Source of the DNA: a virus | IMG/VR virus record: IMGVR_UViG_3300050821_013102 | Span: 1 to 45,865 of that record | DNA: 45,865 bases | Reading direction: 5' to 3' (one strand) | In this document: in pieces, positions 40,096 through 45,865 of the stretch | Layout of the letters: every line of letters starts with the position of its first letter | Position numbering within the stretch: position 1 is the first letter of the stretch | Translations under genes and position numbers: made by a program | The notes under the pieces: model-generated | What the model was told of the DNA's origin: nothing | The model's input: the letters and a program-made list of their open reading frames with translations, nothing else | Database searches by the model: none

Positions 40096-41247
40096 CTATG
40101 GTCCATTTGGCCAGTCGGTCGCGCTCAACGTCGTATCAGGCAAAATAAACTTACCGTTGTCCCCGGCTACCCATGACGGGGTTGACCCGGACCCCCACGC
40201 CGTAGGATATGTAGGAATAACCAACAAGGTGTTTCTACGCCATGTATTGCCGGTGCCGTTACCAAACACGACATCGGCTGAAAAGCTAGATACACCCCAC
40301 GCACCATCCGTGGTGATTAAGTTGTCAGTGACCTGTGCATTTGATACCGAGTTTGCGAGATTGCCCGTTTGAATCAAATGCCCCCACTGGGTGAGATAGT
40401 TGTTTGTGATCGTCAGGTTTGTATAAGTACCAGCGCCTTGCAGGGCAATTGCGCTAGTGTTCCCGACCGAAGCGAAAACACAATGGTTGATCTTTAAGCC
40501 AAGGATACCACCGCCCTGCTCGTTGCCAACACCGTCGGTGTGGTCGCCGGTAGTATCGTCGCGCATATCGTGGAACCAACAGTCAGTGAATACCACTGGT
40601 CCGGCTGGCGTCGGGTCGATGTCACACCCCTGCCCCGATCCCCAGAAATCACAGTGGTCAAAATACAGAGCACCTAAAGTATTGCTCAGGTTTCGCCCAA
40701 ACACCCACAGGTCGCTGCCGTTAGCCGCGGGAACCAAATATGTTTGCGCCCCGCCCACATAGCCGATGCCGGCTCCCCCAGTCGCACACGGCCAAGAATG
40801 TCCGGCCGATGGCGAAGGAAGATTCGGTTGCAAGCTTACCAACGGGGTGAAGCTGCAATAGCTGAACGCAATGTTATTGGATTGGATTACCGAGTTAAAG
40901 TTTCCAGAACCACTCGCTTGGAATCGACAACCGATAAACGTGATGAAGTTAGTCCCGCTCGCCAGAGAAATGCCACCGGAAAAGTCTTTGAAAGTTACAA
41001 TCTGCGGGCTGCCTGACGACCCTCCCACCAGACTAGGCGGAGCTCCTAGACTCCCCGGATAGGCAGTGTTTGAATACTGTACGCTGTTGATAGTGACATT
41101 CGCCGGGGTTGCAGCAAATCCTACTGGGTTGCCGGCCTGTCCAGGAAATGCCGCCCCGCTCGATAACGACAGCGAAGAACCACCAGCGAGCACGCCCTGG
41201 CCAGAGCTTCGCGCTACCCAGATTCTACCTAGTTGGGAGGGGGCCAC
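40096..41247 (-). CDS. Beta-helix fibre-like protein
   Basis: A 383-residue protein with GTG start at 41247; no upstream ATG is in frame and no ribosome site is clear. WVARSSGQGVLAGGS begins a region of strands, then right-handed beta-helix turns (FITFIGCRFQASGSGNF, ALYFDHCDFWGSGQGCDI, VVFTDCWFHDMRDD, LKINHCVFASVGNTS, LTITNNYLTQWG). The repeated C-x-F and N-x-F turns fit a pectate lyase-like fold, probably a receptor-binding or depolymerase domain. It is the second fibre-region gene of this operon. Confidence 0.65.
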   Translation of the reverse strand: MAPSQLGRIWVARSSGQGVLAGGSSLSLSSGAAFPGQAGNPVGFAATPANVTINSVQYSNTAYPGSLGAPPSLVGGSSGSPQIVTFKDFSGGISLASGTNFITFIGCRFQASGSGNFNSVIQSNNIAFSYCSFTPLVSLQPNLPSPSAGHSWPCATGGAGIGYVGGAQTYLVPAANGSDLWVFGRNLSNTLGALYFDHCDFWGSGQGCDIDPTPAGPVVFTDCWFHDMRDDTTGDHTDGVGNEQGGGILGLKINHCVFASVGNTSAIALQGAGTYTNLTITNNYLTQWGHLIQTGNLANSVSNAQVTDNLITTDGAWGVSSFSADVVFGNGTGNTWRRNTLLVIPTYPTAWGSGSTPSWVAGDNGKFILPDTTLSATDWPNGP

Positions 41248-41263
41248 TTGCCATTGGGAAACT

Positions 41264-41659
41264 CTACGAAATCGTTAGCGTCAGAGCTCCCGCCGCAAAG
41301 ATAAGAGTGTCACCGATACCGAAAGTGCGAGCCGTCGCCAAGGTGCCGTACCACAGCATGTCCGAGGAGTTCACCGGCGAGCCGTCGAACAGTGCCACAC
41401 CAAGCGCCGAGCCCACCGAGGAGAACGGGCCGAAGGTCATCGCCGCCGTGATGCTCGCGCTGCCGGTCGGGCTGGCTGCCGCACCAAACAGTGACGTAAG
41501 CCGGGAATATCCGGTCAGCGTCCCCATCTCCGAGGCCGAGACCGATGTCGGCGTCCCGATCGAAAGCGCCGCCCAACGGGCGGCCGGTTGCGTGGCGGTT
41601 GCCGCCCCGGTAGCAAAATCAAGATAAAGCTTCTCTAGGAAGGCGCCGATTGCAGGCAT
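41264..41659 (-). CDS. Phage tail-associated protein
   Basis: A 131-residue protein: FLEKLYLDFATG, AALSIGTPTSVSASEMGTLTGYSRL, a Ser/Ala-rich beta region (ASITAAMTFGPFSSVGSALGVALF) and SDMLWYGTLATARTFGIGDTLIFAAG. The pattern LYL-ALS-x-PxS-xSE-GYxR is one I know from small phage proteins near fibre genes, probably adopting a beta-sandwich. Its gene overlaps the glycosyltransferase gene by 25 nt. Confidence 0.65.
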   Translation of the reverse strand: MPAIGAFLEKLYLDFATGAATATQPAARWAALSIGTPTSVSASEMGTLTGYSRLTSLFGAAASPTGSASITAAMTFGPFSSVGSALGVALFDGSPVNSSDMLWYGTLATARTFGIGDTLIFAAGALTLTIS

Positions 41660-42414
41660 TCCGATTCTCCTTCGGCCACTGTCTTATCTCGGAGTTCTTT
41701 TATGATCCCCGGATGCTGCTGGCAAAACGCCTTCATCATGTACGACTCGCGGATGTATGGCGAGGCGACCGCCAACGACACTCGTTCTAGTACCTTATCG
41801 TGCGGCAACACTATAGGCCAATTGAACATCGCGTGGAAGCCGAAGTGTCTTGACGTATCTGACGGTCTACTGCACTCGAATGCGAACTGATGCGCCACAC
41901 GCTCCGGCGCCCACAAAAACCCGGCCTCCTCCAAAACCGGGCGATACTTACGGCAAAGCAGGTCGTCATCAACGTGAGTGTCGCAGGGAAACTCCAAACG
42001 CCGGTCGGCAATATAGCGCTTCAGCCGCGTGGAAATAAGAGAAAAACCCCCGTTGCCAACGTTCTTGCCGTCACGATACCACCACGGCGCCCCAATGTAA
42101 TCGTACTCCATGAACGCGTCAGTCCACATCGACGGGTCCCAAATCCAACTGTCCCACTGAATGTTAAGGGTCTGCCGGGTGCGAACAAGCGGCGGTACCT
42201 CGAACCACCACGCCCGCGACCAGCCCAGCTTGTTCGGCCAGTCGGGAACATAATGATAATTACCGACGATCCCCGCAAACTCAACCGGCTTGTCGGTCAG
42301 GATCAGCACGGCCCCAAACTCGGCAACCTTCAGACACTCCTCGACCGCCATCGCCGCTAGCTTGTGCTCGCGGGTCTCGACCATCACAAGGGTAACATCA
42401 GGGAGCTTTAACAT
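41635..42414 (-). CDS. DUF5672-like glycosyltransferase
   Basis: A 259-residue protein from ATG 42414, with GGGAG upstream; an ATG at 42504 would add an Arg-rich stretch overlapping the previous gene. VTLVMVETREHKLAAMAVEECL begins it, followed by AVLILTDKPVEF, QWDSWIWDPSMWTDAFMEYDYIGAPWW and VGNGGFSLISTRL, with DTHVDDDLLCR. These are landmarks of DUF5672, a GT-A-type family. It probably transfers a sugar to a glycan or protein. It is the last gene of the second glycan cassette, immediately before the fibre genes. Confidence 0.75.
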   Translation of the reverse strand: MLKLPDVTLVMVETREHKLAAMAVEECLKVAEFGAVLILTDKPVEFAGIVGNYHYVPDWPNKLGWSRAWWFEVPPLVRTRQTLNIQWDSWIWDPSMWTDAFMEYDYIGAPWWYRDGKNVGNGGFSLISTRLKRYIADRRLEFPCDTHVDDDLLCRKYRPVLEEAGFLWAPERVAHQFAFECSRPSDTSRHFGFHAMFNWPIVLPHDKVLERVSLAVASPYIRESYMMKAFCQQHPGIIKELRDKTVAEGESECLQSAPS

Positions 42415-42622
42415 TCCGCTCCCATTGCCAATCCCCCCGTTCCTTCGGCCGAAACCACTTGCGCCAACGCCAACGGTTCGCCGAGCGCACGATGTGCTCC
42501 GCAAACTCTCTACCCCACTCCCCGCCGGTCACATCACAAACAATCGCGCCGTGGCCGTCGGCAATCGAAATATAGAACGGGTGGCGGTTTGGGCTAGTAA
42601 CAATGCGCAGCGGATACTTCAT
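42398..42622 (-). CDS. Small phage protein, unknown function
   Basis: A 74-residue protein from ATG 42622, with GAGG five bases upstream. MKYPLRIVTSPNRHPFYISIADGHGAIVC contains a strand pair (given here in parts: PLRIVTS, PFYISIADG, IVCDVTGG), and the C-terminus is basic and Trp-rich (RWRWRKWFRP). Similar small proteins with an N-x-PFYI-D element occur in phages. No function is known to me. It overlaps both neighbours. Confidence 0.55.
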   Translation of the reverse strand: MKYPLRIVTSPNRHPFYISIADGHGAIVCDVTGGEWGREFAEHIVRSANRWRWRKWFRPKERGDWQWERNVKAP

Positions 42623-43320
42623 TTCAACCTCGGCTTCATCACATACCACGCCATCAGGCACGGACGGCCCTCGTTCACCGCAAACCAACGAACCAACGAA
42701 CTCTGCCGGTGCAGAATCTCATAGATGTTCGGATTGCGCGGGCCTTCCCAGATGCACTCAATGTCATGAGAACCATGCCACCTCTGAGTCAATATCCCCT
42801 GTGTGTCCTGATGCAGCAGATTGTGCAACTCGACAATGATGTGAGCATGCTTCAGATCAGGAAACTTCTCCGCATCGAGGTACTCAACCTCAGCCCCCTC
42901 ACAGTCCATCACCACAAGATCGGGCGCAGCAAATACTTCGCTAAGAGGTTCTCCCGAGATCAAGCTAACCCCATTCAACGCCGCCGTGTGGCGCGCAATC
43001 CGCAATGCCTTCTCGTCCGTATCAATCACATACATTCGCGCATGCGGCAGCCGCCGCTTCAACCCCACCGCATAATACCCCTCCGCACACCCGACATTCA
43101 CAATCTTCGGCGTTGCTACCGACTCTAACCGCTCTATCTCCTGCTCTATCACCTCATGCAATTCCGCCTCGTAACAGCCCAGCAATTGCGGCGATAGAAA
43201 ACCACTGTCCCATGACTGCTCGCGGAACAGATTCATCCCCTTAAACGGACCAGATTGCACAACGCCCCCAGTCTGCTCGTACAGCCAGTCCTCAAACTCA
43301 CCCTTTGAATGAATCTCCAT
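42619..43320 (-). CDS. SAM-dependent methyltransferase (FkbM-like)
   Basis: A 233-residue protein from ATG 43320 in a TGATG overlap with the GT9-like gene. IVNVGCAEGYYAVGLKRRL is the SAM-binding glycine motif, YVIDTDEKAL the acidic residue for the ribose, then LVVMDCEGAEVEYL with the D-x-E-G-E/A pattern of FkbM-type enzymes. C-terminal IVELHNL fits. It probably methylates a sugar or glycan made by the adjacent transferases. Confidence 0.75.
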   Translation of the reverse strand: MEIHSKGEFEDWLYEQTGGVVQSGPFKGMNLFREQSWDSGFLSPQLLGCYEAELHEVIEQEIERLESVATPKIVNVGCAEGYYAVGLKRRLPHARMYVIDTDEKALRIARHTAALNGVSLISGEPLSEVFAAPDLVVMDCEGAEVEYLDAEKFPDLKHAHIIVELHNLLHQDTQGILTQRWHGSHDIECIWEGPRNPNIYEILHRQSSLVRWFAVNEGRPCLMAWYVMKPRLK

Positions 43321-44402
43321 CACGATACCCGCGTCGGCCAGCTAGCCCACATCGCAGCCCCCGCCGCCGCATCCCCCAGCGCCGCCTTCACCGCCGTCAC
43401 AATCAGCTCCACCGATATGTCCGCCATGCACGCCGCCGCATGACCCAAATCCTTCGCCGGCGTGCAGGTCGAAATGTCGTTGTGCAACCGATGACACGGC
43501 CAACACGGAACCTCCGCCACATCACAGTGCAGCGTTACCGTGTTCACCCAGTGCTTCGTGATGTTCTCTACACTCGCATGCGATACCATCATTACCTTCG
43601 GCATCGCTTCCATCGCTACCGCCCACGCCGCCCCCGTGTCCGGCGAAACAACCACGTCCGCCGCTAACGTCTGACTCAAACTGCGCCGAATCGACCAGTG
43701 CTCATGTCCACCAGGGTCCGCCCCCGCCGCCGTAATCGTCGAGTGTAACCCCCGCACATCCCCATTCTGCCGCCGTACATGATTCACCCGCTCCTTGGTA
43801 ATCTCACTCTGCGTCCCACCCTCCCCAACCATCAATACACTCACCCCCAATTCCCGAATAATTCGCCCGATCGCCATCGCCGCATACGGATACGCCTTGT
43901 CCACCCGCGACCCAGCCAATACCCACGCCACATAACGCCCGCCAAGCACCTCCTCCTTCACCCGCGCCGCTCGCACCGCCTCGTCCTCGCTCGGGAAAAA
44001 TACCGGCCCAAACTCGTGCGCAACCCCTACAATGTCGTGCGCCGTCTCCAAATACGACCCCGCACACACCCGCCGCCGATACTCCGGTCGCCACCAAAAT
44101 TGCGGCTGATTCACCTGCAACGCATGCCGAACCTCGCAACTGTAACTCAAATGCGCAAATAAATCGTACTCCCGAGCCCGCGATACAAACCACCGCGTCC
44201 CCGCCTCGCCCGCAGGAATGTCCCCCGCAGGCTGCACCGAAAGCTTGTCTATATACGGATTGTTCAGAAATACCGCCGCCGCTCGACCCGACGTAATCAC
44301 TTCCGTCTTATACCCCAGCCGCCGCAATGGCCGCAAAACCGACGCCGCTATCAAATGATCCCCAATGCCCCCAAACCTCGCAATCCCCGCCCAGCCCGGC
44401 AT
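43320..44402 (-). CDS. GT9-like glycosyltransferase (heptosyltransferase-type)
   Basis: A 360-residue GT-B-type protein with AAGG upstream. IARFGGIGDHLIAASVLRPLRRLGYKTEVIT is the N-terminal Rossmann fold, with GGIGDHL as the loop. The C-terminal ADVVVSPDTGAAWAVAMEAMPKVMMV segment is the donor-binding D-T/S-G element. It also has a Cys-rich motif (VPCWPCHRLHND, STC). The family usually transfers a heptose or similar sugar to lipopolysaccharide. It lies in the second glycan cassette with a methyltransferase and another transferase. Confidence 0.7.
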   Translation of the reverse strand: MPGWAGIARFGGIGDHLIAASVLRPLRRLGYKTEVITSGRAAAVFLNNPYIDKLSVQPAGDIPAGEAGTRWFVSRAREYDLFAHLSYSCEVRHALQVNQPQFWWRPEYRRRVCAGSYLETAHDIVGVAHEFGPVFFPSEDEAVRAARVKEEVLGGRYVAWVLAGSRVDKAYPYAAMAIGRIIRELGVSVLMVGEGGTQSEITKERVNHVRRQNGDVRGLHSTITAAGADPGGHEHWSIRRSLSQTLAADVVVSPDTGAAWAVAMEAMPKVMMVSHASVENITKHWVNTVTLHCDVAEVPCWPCHRLHNDISTCTPAKDLGHAAACMADISVELIVTAVKAALGDAAAGAAMWASWPTRVS

Positions 44403-44567
44403 CTATGCCTTCTCACTAACCACAATCCCAGCCAGATCGTCCCACTTCCAATCAAATTCAGTAAAAGCTCCCGCTAACTGCTCACACAAATCCGCCGCAC
44501 AATAAAAACAACCCCCGTCCGCAGTCTCGCAAATCGCCGCAACCTTCTTCGCCTCTTCCAAAGTCAT
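44403..44567 (-). CDS. Small Cys-rich protein (54 aa)
   Basis: A 54-residue protein whose start overlaps the upstream stop as TGATG and whose stop abuts the GT9-like ATG. Cys at positions 13, 20, 23 and 28 (AICETADGGCFYCAADLC) could bind zinc. The rest is acidic and helical (FTEFDWKWDDLAGIVV). The tight packing supports it as a real gene. No known family. Confidence 0.6.
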   Translation of the reverse strand: MTLEEAKKVAAICETADGGCFYCAADLCEQLAGAFTEFDWKWDDLAGIVVSEKA

Positions 44568-44791
44568 CAGTTCTTCCTAATCACCCCGTCCGCACCCATC
44601 ACAAATACCTTGTCCTCATCAATCCGCATCGTCCCCTCCCCAACCGACGTTGGCTTCACCCGCACCAAATGATAAACCGTCACCGGCGGAATGTCCGGCC
44701 GTAACTGCCAACCCCCCGCCGCTAGCCGGTCCATCTCGCCCTGCAAATTGCCGTCAACCTTAAACGATACCACCAACGTCTCTAGTTCCAT
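44567..44791 (-). CDS. Small hypothetical protein
   Basis: A 74-residue protein, probably two strand-helix elements: LETLVVSFKVDGNLQGEMDRLAAGGWQL and a beta-rich end (PVTVYHLVRVKPTS, MRIDEDKVFVMGADG). The first half (helix ending in LAAGGWQL) resembles small phage proteins of the DUF4177 type, where a GW motif follows a helix. That match is weak. It lies within the operon just before the Cys-rich gene. Confidence 0.5.
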   Translation of the reverse strand: MELETLVVSFKVDGNLQGEMDRLAAGGWQLRPDIPPVTVYHLVRVKPTSVGEGTMRIDEDKVFVMGADGVIRKN

Positions 44792-44794
44792 CGC

Positions 44795-45022
44795 TCAATC
44801 CTCCATATAAGACCGCTCAGCGGCCTCATATTCGTCGTTATCAGCCTGCGATTTCAGCCGCTCAATCTCATGCAGATAGTCGCTCGCCGTCTGCGAAATC
44901 GCCGCCTTGTCCGCCCGCAATCGCTCAATCTCGTCAGCCGCCTCATGACAAAGAGGCCACGGACCATCCTTCCGCCCGCGCCCTAGCGAACGCAGCCAAT
45001 CCACAATGCCAATCTCTGCCAT
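44795..45022 (-). CDS. Small helical phage protein (Ea22-like end)
   Basis: A 75-residue protein from ATG 45022 in a TGATG overlap. IVDWLRSLGRGRKDG, then PLCHEAADEIERLRADKAAI and a long coiled coil ending YEAAERSYMED. The EAADEIERLR motif is shared by many small phage proteins of the Ea22/Eaa kind, whose function is mostly unknown. It could form coiled-coil contacts with the neighbouring 68-aa protein. Confidence 0.55.
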   Translation of the reverse strand: MAEIGIVDWLRSLGRGRKDGPWPLCHEAADEIERLRADKAAISQTASDYLHEIERLKSQADNDEYEAAERSYMED

Positions 45023-45228
45023 CAGTAATCCCACTCGCTTACCACCGGAATGCCCCCATACCACCCTATCGCCTCGTTCATCGCCGCCCGCGCATGCGCC
45101 GCCTTGACCATCGTCTCCGTCAGCAACTCCATTTCCGCCACCCGCTCCCGCAAACGCGCAATCTCAGCCGCGGCCTCCCATTCAGTCCTGCTGCCGTGCG
45201 CGAGCAGCCGCTCTACAAGCTCGCTCAT
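45022..45228 (-). CDS. Small coiled-coil phage protein
   Basis: A 68-residue protein from ATG 45228, overlapping the upstream stop as ATGA. MSELVERLLAHGS then AAAEIARLRERVAEMELLTETMVKAAHA (in part) form a coiled coil similar to the EAADEIERLR motif of the following gene, so the two may be distant relatives. It ends in WYGGIPVVSEWDY. Function unknown. Confidence 0.55.
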   Translation of the reverse strand: MSELVERLLAHGSRTEWEAAAEIARLRERVAEMELLTETMVKAAHARAAMNEAIGWYGGIPVVSEWDY

Positions 45229-45506
45229 GCCGCCGCCCGCAGCCGGCCCAAAAACCCCCCAAAGGTCCAATCCACCGGCTTGTTCCAGTCGCCCCGCAAA
45301 ATCACGTTTAATTCATGCCACTCCCCCCTAAACTGCCCACCCTGGAGGGTCGTAAGAGCCTTAATCCACTCAGGCGAGCGCCTCAACGCCCGCGCTAACT
45401 GCCCACACCCACAGTTCACCGGGTCATCCCAGTCATACCGCCCGGCCGGGTCTTGCCCCTCCAGCCACCCTATCGCCAAATCCCGCAACGGCGTCCGTGC
45501 CAACAT
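45225..45506 (-). CDS. Hypothetical small protein
   Basis: A 93-residue protein from ATG 45506, with AGGAGAGG upstream, which favours this over the ATG at 45527. LAIGWLEGQDPAGRYDW, VNCGCGQLARALRRSPEWIKAL and a Trp-rich end (WHELNVILRGDWNKPVDW). The Cys-Gly-Cys followed by an amphipathic helix has no known family match here. Confidence 0.55.
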   Translation of the reverse strand: MLARTPLRDLAIGWLEGQDPAGRYDWDDPVNCGCGQLARALRRSPEWIKALTTLQGGQFRGEWHELNVILRGDWNKPVDWTFGGFLGRLRAAA

Positions 45507-45523
45507 CGCACCTCTCCTCTGCC

Positions 45524-45763
45524 TCAAACGTCCGAATCAAATAGCCCCTGCCGTACCTTCCTCGGTATCGGTAACTCCGGCGCCGTCGTCACTACCGAAA
45601 CCACATTAGATACCGGCATCCGCTCCTGTACCCACCGCCCGTCCGGGGTCTCAAATACCGGATACGCCCCCTGCCAACCTCGAAACGTCCGTACCTCCGT
45701 CGTCACCCCGTCCTCCCGCTTCATCACCATCCTAGACCCATTGCTAAATTGTGGGTTCGTCAT
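45524..45763 (-). CDS. Hypothetical small beta-rich protein
   Basis: A 79-residue protein with GGAGG five bases before ATG 45763. Alternating strands (VTTEVRTFRGWQGAYPVFET, PDGRWVQERMPVSNVVSVV) and a polar tail (RKVRQGLFDSDV). It looks like a small SH3- or beta-barrel-like domain; no known family. It is the first complete gene of the right-hand operon. Confidence 0.55.
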   Translation of the reverse strand: MTNPQFSNGSRMVMKREDGVTTEVRTFRGWQGAYPVFETPDGRWVQERMPVSNVVSVVTTAPELPIPRKVRQGLFDSDV

Positions 45764-45785
45764 CGCAACCTCCGTTACTGCTTCC

Positions 45786-45865
45786 TCACGACCGATTAAA
45801 ACCTCCCCTCACATACTGCGAATAATCCCCATAGTCAACCCCCCTCCCGCATCCCCCGCAATACC
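45786..45865 (-). CDS. C-terminal end of a partial gene at the right edge
   Basis: A minus-strand reading frame enters at the right edge and gives 25 codons ending VDYGDYSQYVRGGFNRS with a stop at 45786. It ends 22 nt before the next gene. It is in the same orientation as all nearby genes, so it may be the 3' end of another operon member. Too short for function, and only the frame and orientation support it. Confidence 0.4.
   Translation of the reverse strand, partial: YCGGCGRGVDYGDYSQYVRGGFNRS

Overview
The window is almost certainly part of a tailed double-stranded DNA bacteriophage genome or prophage. Genes are packed tightly, mostly with ATGA or TGATG overlaps, and there is a complete packaging and capsid block. 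The virion genes look podovirus-like: terminase, portal, scaffold, capsid, two adaptor proteins, a propeller-like protein and three large proteins resembling internal or ejection proteins. No tape measure, sheath or long-tail tube gene is visible. The host is probably a proteobacterium, perhaps an alphaproteobacterium, judging from the composition and the families of sugar genes; this is inference only. No integrase, DNA polymerase, endolysin, tRNA, rRNA or CRISPR array was found.

Layout. (1) 27288 down to 15659, minus strand: one long operon. It runs from a DnaA-domain-IV-like protein, a Cys-rich protein and a RusA-like resolvase, through a sugar cassette (TPR glycosyltransferase, GT-A-like protein, left-handed beta-helix acyltransferase, DegT/StrS aminotransferase, NAD-dependent epimerase) with small genes between, to the large terminase, a zinc-ribbon protein and the portal. 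(2) 15104-15662, plus strand: a two-gene island with a small HTH protein, next to a palindrome and a promoter candidate. (3) 14966 down to 1, minus strand: morphogenesis, from scaffold and capsid to the adaptors, propeller-like protein, ejection-type proteins and a holin-like membrane protein. A strong hairpin follows the capsid/decoration genes. (4) 27412-34100, plus strand: an S74 tailspike, a repeat protein and three proteins with Sec-type signal peptides. (5) 45865 down to 34097, minus strand: small phage genes, a second glycan cassette (GT9-like, methyltransferase, DUF5672-like glycosyltransferase), then fibre-like proteins including two large repeat proteins.

The most striking content is a family of three modular proteins (29392-30717, 34097-36178, 36696-39629). 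Each has a different front end, an array of 13, about 16 or about 31 units of a 19-20-residue Ala/Ser/Thr-rich repeat, and the same C-terminal domain of about 115 residues. They lie beside or in one transcription unit with sugar-transfer genes, which suggests that the phage decorates its own Ser/Thr-rich fibres or alters the host surface. A second modular theme is a GxGY-type beta module. It is inserted into one of two tandem adaptor paralogues and also occurs in the propeller-like and capsid-adjacent proteins.

The annotation also covers small genes of fewer than about 60 codons (at 6675, 7119, 14294, 14919, 24644 and 44403) and partial genes at both edges.
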